In this document: positions 8,677-16,775 of the stretch, piece by piece
Numbering within the stretch: position 1 is the stretch's first letter
Layout of the letters: each line of letters opens with the position of its first letter
Assembly (NCBI GenBank): GCA_019057775.1
Contig: JAHLWT010000052.1
Location: 1-64,000 of the forward strand
DNA from: Promethearchaeota archaeon
GTDB taxonomy: Archaea; Asgardarchaeota; Lokiarchaeia; Sigynarchaeales; SOKP01
Length of the DNA stretch: 64,000 nucleotides
Direction: 5' to 3'
Program-made: the position numbers and the translations under genes
The notes under the pieces: model-generated
What the model was told of the DNA's origin: nothing
Database searches by the model: none
Seen by the model: the letters and a program-made list of their open reading frames with translations, nothing else

Positions 8677-9256
8677 ATTGTTTTTTCCTTAAGTAAAATC
8701 CTTTATCGCTTAAATTCATTGCAATGATTTTTTTTGCAGGAGACTCTTGTAGGCTCTTGTTGTTAACATTCGACCTAGCCAAAGCAATAATTTCACCACT
8801 CTCATTAAAAACCAATAGAAAACCATTTTCTTTTAATATCTCAGGAGTTTTAATAACCATTTTCTTTAAAATATTATTACCATATAATATTGATTTTTCT
8901 CCTAAATCATTTACTTCTATTCGCTGAAATTCAGAAAATATTTTTTGTTTAGATAAATATTCTACTCCCTCAATGCTCATGTAGAAATTTCCCTTTTTGA
9001 TAAATCCAAAATATAATCCAGCAGCGTAAATAGTTTCCTTTAAATTAATTTTCTTAATGAACTTCATTAGTTCGTAAGTAATTAAATAAATTTTTGGAAA
9101 TTCTTTTTCTGTGGTTGATTTCTCGATTGAAACATATAAAAATTCCTTTAAACTATCAATTTCTGATGAAAATTTAACAGATATATTATTTAGGGACTTA
9201 GTTATTATGTTTGTTTCAATGTTGTTGATCTTTCTAAAAATTCTGGTATCATTCAT
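8675..9256 (-). CDS. nip7: NIP7-like ribosome biogenesis factor (pre-PUA plus PUA domain)
   Basis: In eukaryotes NIP7 binds pre-rRNA and is needed for 60S subunit assembly. This 193-aa protein has the two-domain layout: an N-terminal pre-PUA part with TYELMKFIKKINLKETIYAAG, a glycine/phenylalanine turn (LYFGFIKKGNFYMSIEGVEYL), and a PUA domain opening with SILYGNNILKKMVIKTP and ending KGFYLRK. These blocks parallel human NIP7 (ELMKLATNISRDN, FGKFTKTGKF, FLYGNHVLKS), recalled from memory. It lies convergent to the surface protein and divergent from the ESCRT-II gene 78 bases away, so it may share a promoter region with it. Any link between NIP7 and ESCRT is only positional. Confidence 0.75.
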   Translation of the reverse strand: MNDTRIFRKINNIETNIITKSLNNISVKFSSEIDSLKEFLYVSIEKSTTEKEFPKIYLITYELMKFIKKINLKETIYAAGLYFGFIKKGNFYMSIEGVEYLSKQKIFSEFQRIEVNDLGEKSILYGNNILKKMVIKTPEILKENGFLLVFNESGEIIALARSNVNNKSLQESPAKKIIAMNLSDKGFYLRKKQ

Positions 9257-9334
9257 TACTAGGTAAAATAAAAAGAATAAAGAAGATTTAATATTATTAA
9301 TCTATAAAAGTATTAAAAAATAGGTGTATCTGAA

Positions 9335-10048
9335 ATGGGTATCCGAAAGATTGAAGATGAAATTAGCTTACGAGAAGCGATGAAAAAAAAAGCTGCTGAA
9401 TTAAAAATGAAAGACATGCAAGCAAAAGCCTCAGTGGAAAAATTTACAAAAGACCGACTTCGTGAGCTCGCTAAAAAACATGGAATACTTTTAGCATTAA
9501 CTCCAGAATTGAGGCAAGAGGTTAAAGAGTTACAAAAAAAATATGGTATTCCTTCATCAAAAATAATAACTGAACAAATAACTGAGCATGATGTCTTAAA
9601 AAAATTCTCTAAAATTGATTACCAAAAATTGGGAATGCTCGCTTACCAGAGAGTTTTAATGAGTAAAGAAGAGACTGGAGGTATAATCCCCTTATCAGAA
9701 GTTTTCGAGTTAGTAAATACTGGCATCTTAAAAGGGAATGTTGAAGTAAAAGATGTTAAAAAAGCTATGAAAAATTTGAAAAAAACAAAAGTAATTGAGG
9801 ATATTACTCAATTAGAATCTGGATCTCTTTTAATCAGATTTTTCCCAATCCAATATACAGATGACGAGGCTAAGGTTGTCAAATTAGCTAAGGAAAAAGG
9901 GGTTCTTACATTAGAAGATGTATGTATTAATTTAAATTGGTCGCAAGATCGCGCCTTTAGAGCTTTAGAATCACTTGAAAAAAGCGATATAGCTAAATAT
10001 AGAGAAAACATTCTAACAGGGAAACAGTGGTATTTCCCTTCATTATAA
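9335..10048 (+). CDS. ESCRT-II EAP30-domain protein (Vps22/SNF8-like)
   Basis: A 237-aa homologue of the EAP30 subunits Vps22/Vps36, which link ESCRT-I/cargo to ESCRT-III in membrane remodelling. The N-terminus is a charged helix with AKKHGILLALTPELRQEVKE, matching the helical hairpin of SNF8 (KHKQEIRKNPEFR). The tandem winged helices follow: ETGGIIPLSEVFELVN and EVKDVKKAMKNLKKTKVIED (SNF8: NGGLITLEELHQQV, IRAIKKLKALG), a FFPIQY strand, then AKEKGVLTLEDVCINLNWS and ALESLEKSDIAKYR, ending QWYFPSL. Length and order fit Vps22 better than Vps36, since no GLUE domain is present. It is convergent with the Vps25-like gene, only 15 bases apart. Confidence 0.88.
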   Translation: MGIRKIEDEISLREAMKKKAAELKMKDMQAKASVEKFTKDRLRELAKKHGILLALTPELRQEVKELQKKYGIPSSKIITEQITEHDVLKKFSKIDYQKLGMLAYQRVLMSKEETGGIIPLSEVFELVNTGILKGNVEVKDVKKAMKNLKKTKVIEDITQLESGSLLIRFFPIQYTDDEAKVVKLAKEKGVLTLEDVCINLNWSQDRAFRALESLEKSDIAKYRENILTGKQWYFPSL

Positions 10049-10063
10049 AACAAGCTTAATTTA

Positions 10064-10957
10064 TTATTCTAATCTAATCTTAAAAGCTAATTGTCCATCC
10101 TCTAATTTCATAACCTTGGCTCTGCGATTTTTTGCCAAGATTTTAAAAATTTCTTCCAAATCTTCTAGGGGGAGATTACTAAAATCTTGTTGCTTTGCTT
10201 CTCTTATTTCATAAATCAGAATAGGCTCAATTTTTCCATTTTCATAAGCCCAGTTATAAATCTCATCTGACCAGACTTCCAGTGTTTTCCAATATACCCT
10301 TACTTTATTTTTCTTTTTTGAAAGCCATTTAGCTTGCTTTTGATTAATTAATTCTTCTACAATTTCTATTATGTATTGTTCCCGATTTGTAAAGTTAGAA
10401 AAAGGTTTCTCGGAATTCAATTCCCTAACATAAACAATATGAATTACAGCAAATCTAGCATAATCAAATAATACTTTAGCCCATTCAGTCTTCCAAGAAA
10501 TATAGTCATTTTTCTGTCTGTTTTTATCCGGCATTGAATACATAAATTTCTTTCTTTCTTCTTCCAGCCAAGGATAAGCTTCTATTAAATTCTCATATGC
10601 TGTTAGCTTCTTTTCTATTAATTCTTTTTCTCCAATTATCTCTTCTTCAAGCGTTTGAAGTTCTGCTTCTATATGTTCAGCATGTTGCTTATAAACCTTC
10701 TGGTCTATTTTTCCTAACTGGGACGACAATAGATCTTGAAGTTTGTCAAATTCTTCTTCGATATAATTTAGATCTGTTTCTTTCGTATCTTCCTGTTTAA
10801 TAATTTCTTTTTGAGTAGCTTCTCTCTCTAAATCTTCTTTTTCTTCTTTTAACTTCCTTAGTCGTGCAAGTTCTTTTCTTAATTCTTCAAGTTCTTTTTC
10901 AGCTTTTACTTTAGTTTCCTTAGGTATTTCTTCTGTTTTTTCTCTTTGTCTTTCCAT
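10064..10957 (-). CDS. ESCRT-II Vps25-like protein with N-terminal coiled-coil extension
   Basis: The C-terminal about 150 residues of this 297-aa protein match Vps25: a PF/aromatic-rich first winged helix (ISWKTEWAKVLFDYARFAVIH ... FTNREQYIIEIVEELINQKQAKWL), then VRVYWKTLEVWSDEIYNWA, a DLEEIFKILAKNRRAKVM helix and DGQLAFKIRLE end. Eukaryotic Vps25 is about 175 aa; here an extra about 145 residues of Lys/Glu-rich coiled coil precede it (about 10-130), possibly replacing ESCRT-I-like core (steadiness box) functions. I chose ATG 10957 over TTG 10966. It begins 19 bases after the vps4 stop on the same strand, so the two form an operon, with vps4 first. Expected to pair with the convergent EAP30 protein. 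Confidence 0.8.
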   Translation of the reverse strand: MERQREKTEEIPKETKVKAEKELEELRKELARLRKLKEEKEDLEREATQKEIIKQEDTKETDLNYIEEEFDKLQDLLSSQLGKIDQKVYKQHAEHIEAELQTLEEEIIGEKELIEKKLTAYENLIEAYPWLEEERKKFMYSMPDKNRQKNDYISWKTEWAKVLFDYARFAVIHIVYVRELNSEKPFSNFTNREQYIIEIVEELINQKQAKWLSKKKNKVRVYWKTLEVWSDEIYNWAYENGKIEPILIYEIREAKQQDFSNLPLEDLEEIFKILAKNRRAKVMKLEDGQLAFKIRLE

Positions 10958-10976
10958 CTTAATCAACTAATTATAT

Positions 10977-12197
10977 CTATACTTCACCGAATTCTTCTGC
11001 CCAATTATTATATTGTTTTAATAACGATTTACTAGTCATTGGTTTAACTTTTTTAAGCGTTTTAGTAAAATCATCTAAAGTAATGGCTCTAATTTTTATA
11101 TCTTTGTCTGCGCTTTCTAATAAGCCGCTCGTATCTAATTCACGTATAGGGAGCATTATTACTTCACGACATACGTTAGCAATATCTCTTCCAGAATATC
11201 CTTCAGATCTAACCGCTAATTCTATATAGTCTTCATCTTTTAACGACGTATCTACACCTTCAGTGTGAATTTTGAAAATTCCTGCTCTACCCTTTAAATC
11301 TGGAAGGGGGACGTGTACTCTCTTCTCAAATCTACTGAGCATTGCATTATCAATATCCCATGGACGATTTGTAGCTCCTAAAACTAAAAGAAGTTTATCA
11401 TGAGTGGATTTTAATCCTTGGATTTCACTTAAAAGTTGTGTTTTAACACGTCTTTCACCTCCACTTTCAGAACCTCCCCCTCGTTTAGTAGCTATTGAAT
11501 CAATTTCATCCATAAAGATTAAACTCGGTGCTTTTAAACGTGCAACCTTAAATAAAGAACTAATCAATTTTTCACTTTCTCCTAACCATTTACTCAATAA
11601 ATCAGCCGAAGATGCACTAAAAAAAGTAGCACTACATTCCGTTGCTGCAGCTCTAGCTAATAATGTTTTTCCACATCCAGGTGGTCCAAATAATAATATT
11701 CCCGACCAAGGTCTTCTAGCCCCAGTAAATAGTTCTGGTTTTGCAATCGGTAGAACTATAGCTTCCCTTAAAGCTTGCTTTACATTTTGTAAACCTGCGA
11801 TATCGTCCCATCTAACATTTGGAGATTCGGTAACAATTGTTCCAGATATCATATCGATAAGCTCTTGTTCTTCCGATGATACAGCTTCGGTTTCAGATTC
11901 AGAAGTTCCTCCATCTTTTGAAGTACTATGTCTCATGGATGGGCTTCCTCGTCTTGGTCGTGTTCCACTAAGATGAGATTTTAGCACCTTTGCTCTCTCC
12001 ACATATTCCTCAATATTTCTTTGACACATCATTCTCATTTGAGGATTTTTATTATATTTCAAGAATTGCAATAGAATTTCTGATGCTCTTTGATATAGAT
12101 TTATTGCTTGTCTGTATTTACCTTGATTATCTGACTCAACTGCTTCTTGTGCTGTCTTCACACCATATTGATAAAGTTTTGAATCTACTGATGACAT
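10977..12197 (-). CDS. vps4: Vps4-family AAA ATPase with MIT domain
   Basis: Vps4 disassembles ESCRT-III filaments by threading subunits through a hexameric pore. This 406-aa protein has an N-terminal MIT domain (about 3-77, three helices including YGVKTAQEAVESDNQGKYRQ and YQRASEILLQFLKY), a Ser/Thr-rich linker (78-112), and one AAA module: Walker A GPPGCGKT 171-178, Walker B SLIFMDEID with D230/E231, arginine fingers at RR249-250, sensor 1 near GATNRPWDID, and the C-terminal Vps4 helix (MTSKSLLKQYNNWAEEFG). The pore loop is KWLGE. Length is near eukaryotic Vps4 (about 440 aa) without a clear beta domain. First gene of an operon with the Vps25-like protein. Confidence 0.93.
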   Translation of the reverse strand: MSSVDSKLYQYGVKTAQEAVESDNQGKYRQAINLYQRASEILLQFLKYNKNPQMRMMCQRNIEEYVERAKVLKSHLSGTRPRRGSPSMRHSTSKDGGTSESETEAVSSEEQELIDMISGTIVTESPNVRWDDIAGLQNVKQALREAIVLPIAKPELFTGARRPWSGILLFGPPGCGKTLLARAAATECSATFFSASSADLLSKWLGESEKLISSLFKVARLKAPSLIFMDEIDSIATKRGGGSESGGERRVKTQLLSEIQGLKSTHDKLLLVLGATNRPWDIDNAMLSRFEKRVHVPLPDLKGRAGIFKIHTEGVDTSLKDEDYIELAVRSEGYSGRDIANVCREVIMLPIRELDTSGLLESADKDIKIRAITLDDFTKTLKKVKPMTSKSLLKQYNNWAEEFGEV

Positions 12198-12493
12198 AAT
12201 AAATATAAAAACAATTTTTCTATTTATAACTAATTTAATTTAACTATCCGTATTATTAATAATTCTAACCGTATATATCAAATTTTTCAAATTAAATTAA
12301 AATTGATCTGATTAAATTTATAATCATTTTAATAACATGATATTTTATTGATGAAAATAATAAAAAAATTGAAAGAGTTTAATATAATGAATTCTTGGAA
12401 ATATTTAAGATATAGAATATAAATTTCAAAATATTATTCATTACGAGAAAGGGAAGTTAAAAAAAAAAAAAATTATTTTATTAAGAAGTACTA

Positions 12494-12766
12494 CTATGCC
12501 ATAGTCATTAACGACTGGTTTCTTACTAATAATGAAATAATATCATGAGATATTTGTTCTGTATTAGGAGTAGAGACATTATCTAATCGTTCTTTTAAAG
12601 TTGTGTTGAAAACATCCTTTAAATCGTTAAAACTTATTTGTTCTGGGGTTTTTCCGGGAAACTTATCTTGCACTGCTAAGCGAATCAATCCTTTACAGGA
12701 CATAGGTTTTTTTTCTGTCAATGTTGCAAGGAATTCTCCAAAGAAATTAGTTATTGCATTGCTCAT
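12494..12766 (-). CDS. Hypothetical 90-aa protein paired with a 7TM protein in the ESCRT locus
   Basis: A 90-aa soluble protein, probably all-helical (CKGLIRLAVQDKF, ISFNDLKDVFNTTLKERL, EQISHDIISLLVRNQSL), with no recognised domain. Its ATG overlaps the stop of the upstream 7TM gene by 4 bases, a sign of translational coupling. The helical pattern of short acidic turns loosely recalls small adaptor or EF-hand-like proteins, but no canonical calcium loop is present. Function unknown; the position between vps4 and the ESCRT-III gene makes a role in membrane remodelling possible. Confidence 0.6.
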   Translation of the reverse strand: MSNAITNFFGEFLATLTEKKPMSCKGLIRLAVQDKFPGKTPEQISFNDLKDVFNTTLKERLDNVSTPNTEQISHDIISLLVRNQSLMTMA

Positions 12767-13518
12767 CGCATTCCCTCCATGATTTCTTCTTCTGAGAGCT
12801 CTTCGATTATGGCAGTAGATATATATCCTCGATTAAGATACTTTTTAAATCGTTTTGGCATGACCCAAGCAAGAAGTTCTGTTGAAATTTTAAACATGTT
12901 TACCACAAGAATTAATAATGTTGCTAGGGTAATTTGACTACCACTTGCTGGTGAAGAAAACAATATTAATATGCCCATCACTATATCGCAAATAGTGTAA
13001 AATTCAATTAATTTATATCTTCCTATAACCCATGGTTCTACTGCTTTACTTGACGATAAACTTTTTAAAGAATTCATTGCTGATATAAACATCCAAACTG
13101 CTGATAAAATAATACCACTTCCTATAGATATTACTCGTATCATTTCTAGTGAGCCATATATTTCATTATCTACTGTAACTATCCCCGCATATACTAGTGT
13201 TATGATTAATTCAGTTATTCTAAGTATGATAGCTGAAATCAATATTATTTTAAAGGGAGATTTACGACCTTGATAAAAAGTACGATCAATAAAAGTCAGC
13301 AGTACAACGGTTGTAATCAATGAAATTATCGTATACATTGTCTTAGTTATTTGAGTATTAGTCATTAGAACAACTAAAGAAACGCAGGTAATAATGTAAT
13401 ATAGAAACAATATGAAGAGATTCTGTTTATTTTCATTTCGCGAAGATAGATATAGTGAAATTGCCATTACACTATAGAGGACAACAAAAATACTATAATA
13501 AGAAATATTTGTATCCAT
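12763..13518 (-). CDS. Seven-transmembrane protein of unknown function in the ESCRT locus
   Basis: A 251-aa integral membrane protein with seven hydrophobic segments (about 5-24, 34-53, 60-78, 93-113, 130-150, 170-189, 197-219) and short loops. The cytosolic C-terminal tail (KRFKKYLNRGYI, then EELSEEEIMEGMR) is first basic, then acidic. It is the first gene of a two-gene operon with the 90-aa protein and lies head-to-head with the ESCRT-III gene, separated by about 650 bases. Membrane anchoring of the ESCRT machinery is a reasonable guess, not shown by sequence. No GPCR motifs seen. Confidence 0.65.
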   Translation of the reverse strand: MDTNISYYSIFVVLYSVMAISLYLSSRNENKQNLFILFLYYIITCVSLVVLMTNTQITKTMYTIISLITTVVLLTFIDRTFYQGRKSPFKIILISAIILRITELIITLVYAGIVTVDNEIYGSLEMIRVISIGSGIILSAVWMFISAMNSLKSLSSSKAVEPWVIGRYKLIEFYTICDIVMGILILFSSPASGSQITLATLLILVVNMFKISTELLAWVMPKRFKKYLNRGYISTAIIEELSEEEIMEGMR

Positions 13519-14172
13519 ATAATCACCTTTTTTTTAGATAAAAAAATTACTTTTTTTATAAATAATGAAAAAAAACGTATTTAAATTTTGGTTTTTTTTA
13601 CTATTTCGTTCTTTTTGCATAAATAATTATAAAAAATAATAAATTCTAAGTTTTTTACACTATTCGAACTTAAAAACATGCCCATTCTGTTTTTATCCGC
13701 TTTACCTGCTTCTGAAGTTGAACATAAAAGGATTTAGAAATCCATCGCATTATATGTAATAATTTTTATTACATCAACTGTGGCAAAAGTAAACCAATTG
13801 AAAAACTCTACAAAGAAATACTAAGGTAATAGAAAACACATTGTTATTGAGATTTAAGCTAACCATTGAGGTCCCTGAATCGTTTTCTTAACGTTTTTCA
13901 TAATTATTATTACTAAACTTATATTTAATTCCATTCAAAAATAAATATTGAGACCTATCTACTACTAATATCAATATTTTCATCAATAAAATTTATTGAC
14001 AGTAATATTAAGTATTCTTATTTTCTTTAAAAAATAATATAATTTTTATTAATTCAATCTCTAACTATGTTTTTACTCTTTAAATCACAGTAAATAAATA
14101 TTGGTCTCGAAAAATAATTATATAAGATCGGTATATTATATATTATATAATTCCAAACAGTATTTGATAATT
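13519..14172. other. 654-base intergenic region between divergent 7TM and ESCRT-III genes
   Basis: Very AT-rich with no convincing gene. It must carry promoters for both divergent transcripts; TATA-like stretches such as TATATTATATAATT occur just upstream of the ESCRT-III start near 14140. A short Cys-containing translation near 13747-13833 is too short to call. Confidence 0.5.
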
Positions 14173-14799
14173 ATGGGTTTTCTAAAGGATATTTCCAAGT
14201 GGCTTTCGGGAGGTAAGAGTAAAGATGGCCCCCGCTCTGCTGCGATTAAATTGAAAGTATTTAATAAAAGATTGATGCGGCAAACAAAAAAATTAGAAAT
14301 AAGCGCAAAGTTAGCTAGAGATAAGGCAGTACGACTTCGAAAAGAAGGGGATATGGAAGGTTCCAAATTTCATGCCCGTAACTATCTACAAACAAAAAAA
14401 CAAGCTCGTTCAATAGACGGATTTCGTACAAACTTAGATGGATTGTTATTTAAATTGGAACAAGCAAATGCTGTTAAAGATGTCGCACAAATTATGACTG
14501 GTATAGCTTCATCTCTCTCAACATTAAAAGCGCAATTCTCAATTCCACAGCTAACAGAAATGATGAAAAATATAGATATTGATATGGAAGATTTTGCTGT
14601 AACAGCAGAAATCACAACAGAAGGGATAGATAGCATTCAGCTCGATACCGCAATAACAGATTCCGAAGTTAACAATGTTTTAGGTGAAATGGATGCTGAG
14701 ATTCAAGTAGAAATGGGAATTGCTCTCCCAAGTGCCGGTTCTGATGAAAAAATAGCCGAATTAGAAAAAGAATTAAATCGGCTAAAATCTGATGAGTAA
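14173..14799 (+). CDS. ESCRT-III protein, Snf7 superfamily, Vps2/24/46 (CHMP1-like) class
   Basis: ESCRT-III subunits polymerise on membranes and cut membrane necks. ATG 14173 gives MGFLKDISKWLSGG, a typical amphipathic N-terminus; the longer frame from 14101 adds an unrelated leader. The basic helix alpha1 region (KLKVFNKRLMRQTKKLEISAK), then the EGDMEGSKFHARNYLQTKKQA helix and IDGFRTNLDGLLFKLEQANAV follow CHMP1/Vps46 (SLQRQARKCEKE, KGNMDGARIYAENAIRKR, LASRLDAVVARL). The acidic C-terminal half holds DSEVNNVLGEM and VEMGIALPSAG, close to CHMP1 GEVNSLM and VSVGLPQPAG. The tail ELEKELNRLK is a MIM1-like Vps4-binding motif. Only one ESCRT-III gene lies in this window; Asgard genomes usually have a second of the Vps20/32/60 class. 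Confidence 0.85.
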   Translation: MGFLKDISKWLSGGKSKDGPRSAAIKLKVFNKRLMRQTKKLEISAKLARDKAVRLRKEGDMEGSKFHARNYLQTKKQARSIDGFRTNLDGLLFKLEQANAVKDVAQIMTGIASSLSTLKAQFSIPQLTEMMKNIDIDMEDFAVTAEITTEGIDSIQLDTAITDSEVNNVLGEMDAEIQVEMGIALPSAGSDEKIAELEKELNRLKSDE

Positions 14800-14800
14800 C

Positions 14801-14810
14801 TTTTTTTTTT
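14801..14810 (+). terminator. Poly-T terminator after ESCRT-III gene
   Basis: Ten T residues begin one base after the stop codon, the simplest archaeal termination signal. It suggests the ESCRT-III gene is monocistronic, separate from the GTPase gene downstream. Confidence 0.55.
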
Positions 14811-14919
14811 AAAAATTGGCTTAATTATACCTATTGGTAAAGTTTTGTCAAGATTAGTTTCTCTTATCAATATTTAATCAAAGTCTATTTGTAAGAGATA
14901 AGAATTAAAAATTACCATA

Positions 14920-14930
14920 CTTATAAATAA
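14920..14930 (+). promoter_or_regulatory. TATA-like promoter element for the small GTPase gene
   Basis: The stretch CTTATAAATAA resembles an archaeal TATA box. A start of transcription about 25 bases on, near 14950, would leave a leader of some 50 bases before ATG 15004. The intervening poly-T after the ESCRT-III gene supports a separate promoter. Confidence 0.4.
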
Positions 14931-15003
14931 GACTTTTACTTTGATTAAACTTAAAAATATAATAAATAATTATAGATTTAAATATAAAATTATTATAAGT
15001 AGA

Positions 15004-15555
15004 ATGGAAGCATCATTTAAAGTCATAATTATTGGACCTGGTGCAGTAGGGAAAACGAGTCTGTTAAACAGGTTTGTGCATGAGGAATTTACTTTAAAAT
15101 ACAAATTGACTATTGGTGTTGACTTTTTAACTAAAACTTTAGAATACGAACCAGCAAAATTTGTTAAACTCCATATATGGGATATAGGAGGTCAAGAAAA
15201 ATATAAATTTCTCCATCGTAACTTTTACGAAGGCTCATTTGGAGCATTGATTGTGTTTGATCTTTCAAGACATCAAACATTTTCAAGTATGAAAGAATGG
15301 CTTTCAGAAATGCGGAGTATTGTAATTAATGATATCCCTAGCGTAATAATAGGAAATAAATCCGATTTAATACCTGAAATTGGTCAGATTATAGATAGGA
15401 CCGAAGTAGAAGAATATGCAAAAAAAGAAGGTTGTTTTTATATTGAAACATCTGCTAAAACAGGAGATAATGTTGAAAAAGCCTTTCTCGAACTCACGCA
15501 TCGCATGACAAAAAAAATGGGAAAGCTTGTTAGCAAAAGTAAAGAAGAATCATGA
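15004..15555 (+). CDS. Ras-like small GTPase (Rab/Ras type)
   Basis: A 183-aa GTP-binding switch protein with all five G motifs: P-loop GPGAVGKTS (11-19), switch I Thr in TIGVDF (36), WDIGGQEKY (G3, Gln64), GNKSD (N118KSD) and ETSAK (148-152). The G3 box reads DIGGQ, between Rab DTAGQ and Arf DVGGQ. ATG 15004 is chosen because the frame upstream (from TTG 14941) is a low-complexity Asn/Ile/Lys stretch. The C-terminus (LVSKSKEES) has no Cys, so no eukaryote-type prenylation. Asgard genomes encode many such GTPases. Lying next to ESCRT-III, it may regulate the same membrane process; that is inference. Confidence 0.92.
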   Translation: MEASFKVIIIGPGAVGKTSLLNRFVHEEFTLKYKLTIGVDFLTKTLEYEPAKFVKLHIWDIGGQEKYKFLHRNFYEGSFGALIVFDLSRHQTFSSMKEWLSEMRSIVINDIPSVIIGNKSDLIPEIGQIIDRTEVEEYAKKEGCFYIETSAKTGDNVEKAFLELTHRMTKKMGKLVSKSKEES

Positions 15556-15685
15556 TACCAATCAAAGAAAAACAACAGATAAATCTAATTTTTAAATTCT
15601 CTAAAAAGCATTTCTTAGCAAAATTATTAAAAGACTTATTTCTATTTTAAACTTATTCTATAATTCAATAATTATAAATTAATTG

Positions 15686-16708
15686 ATGGTTATTTTGAAT
15701 TTTCCTGAATTAATAACAATTGGCAGCAATACTCTAGATGTAATAGTTGAAATCGACGATGTATTACGATTTGAATTAATAGATAAAGATATTATTAAAA
15801 AATATACTGCTATTGAATACTCCCGCAAATTAAACATAAAAAATGTAAGATTTGTACCAGGGGGTTCGGGTGCTAATATTGCTGCGAATTGTTCAATGAT
15901 AGGCTTGAATAGTGCATATATTGGTGTAGTAGGAAATGATTTTTCTGCTGAAATCTGCTTAACTGATTTGAAGAAAAGAGGTGTAGATCTCTCTCAAGTG
16001 ATTCAAACTGATAAAGACACCACAGCATTATCAGTAATATTAAGGACTCCGTGGGGAAAAGATAGAAGTATTCTTGCATATAAAGGAGCTAATAACTTAC
16101 TAAAACCTTCAGATGTTGACGAAGCACTATTTCATAATATTAAAGCATTCGCTTGGACATCATTAACGACTGAGGATAGTTGTAAAGCTATAGAAAAAGC
16201 AATTACATTAACAAAAAACAACGGAGGAATGGTTTTTGCTGCCCCTAGTATGTCAATTATAAAAAATGCTCCTAAATGGGCAAAAATCCTAATTTCTAAT
16301 TCTGATGTTGTATCGATGAATTTAGACGAAGCTCAAGAGTTTACAGGTGAAAGTAAAAAAACACTTATGATAAAGATCTTTCTAGATTTCGGAATTAAAT
16401 TAATTTCTATAACTGATGGACCCAATGGTTCAATTATATCGGATGGAAAGACAATTATAAATAGTGGTGTTTACACAGCAGGGAATGTTGAAGATTCAAC
16501 TGGAGCTGGGGATGCTTTCTTAACCGGTATCTTAATTTCTCTCTTGAATAACTTCTCTCTTGAAAAAACATCGAAGATGGCAACTGCGATGTCTTACTTA
16601 GAATGTCAAGAAATTGGTGTTCGAGAGGGATTACCTAATAGTATACAGGAACTTGAAAATTTTGTAAATAATAATATTATTAAGCAAGTTATTTCGGAAA
16701 TTATATAG
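15686..16708 (+). CDS. PfkB-family carbohydrate/nucleoside kinase (ribokinase-like)
   Basis: Phosphorylates a sugar or nucleoside hydroxyl with ATP. Residues from PELITIGSNTLDVIVEID start the Rossmann-like core; PGGSGANIAANCSMIGL is PfkB signature 1, and NVEDSTGAGDAFLTGI is signature 2 with the catalytic Asp of GAGD. The 340-aa length is normal. ATG 15686 is preferred to TTG 15683. An insertion with an FELIDKDIIKKY helix near the N-terminus resembles ADP-dependent or cytidine-kinase-like archaeal members. Substrate cannot be assigned. Confidence 0.88.
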   Translation: MVILNFPELITIGSNTLDVIVEIDDVLRFELIDKDIIKKYTAIEYSRKLNIKNVRFVPGGSGANIAANCSMIGLNSAYIGVVGNDFSAEICLTDLKKRGVDLSQVIQTDKDTTALSVILRTPWGKDRSILAYKGANNLLKPSDVDEALFHNIKAFAWTSLTTEDSCKAIEKAITLTKNNGGMVFAAPSMSIIKNAPKWAKILISNSDVVSMNLDEAQEFTGESKKTLMIKIFLDFGIKLISITDGPNGSIISDGKTIINSGVYTAGNVEDSTGAGDAFLTGILISLLNNFSLEKTSKMATAMSYLECQEIGVREGLPNSIQELENFVNNNIIKQVISEII

Positions 16709-16744
16709 GATATGGGATTTTTTCTCAAATCATTAAATTTTAAT

Positions 16745-16754
16745 TTTTAAAAAT
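16745..16754 (+). promoter_or_regulatory. TATA-like element of the tRNA-Gly gene
   Basis: TTTAAAAATA centred about 26 bases before the first base of the tRNA (16776), the normal archaeal TATA spacing for a tRNA gene. Confidence 0.4.
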
Positions 16755-16775
16755 ATTCTTATTATTATTAAAATT

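Noticed and set aside
11404..11976. 190-aa plus-strand frame antisense to vps4
   Set aside because: The opposite strand encodes clear AAA ATPase motifs; this frame has no domain.
13747..13833. Short Cys-containing frame (CNNFYYINCGK) as a transposase relic
   Set aside because: Only about 25 codons, with no flanking repeat or matching frame; too little to support.
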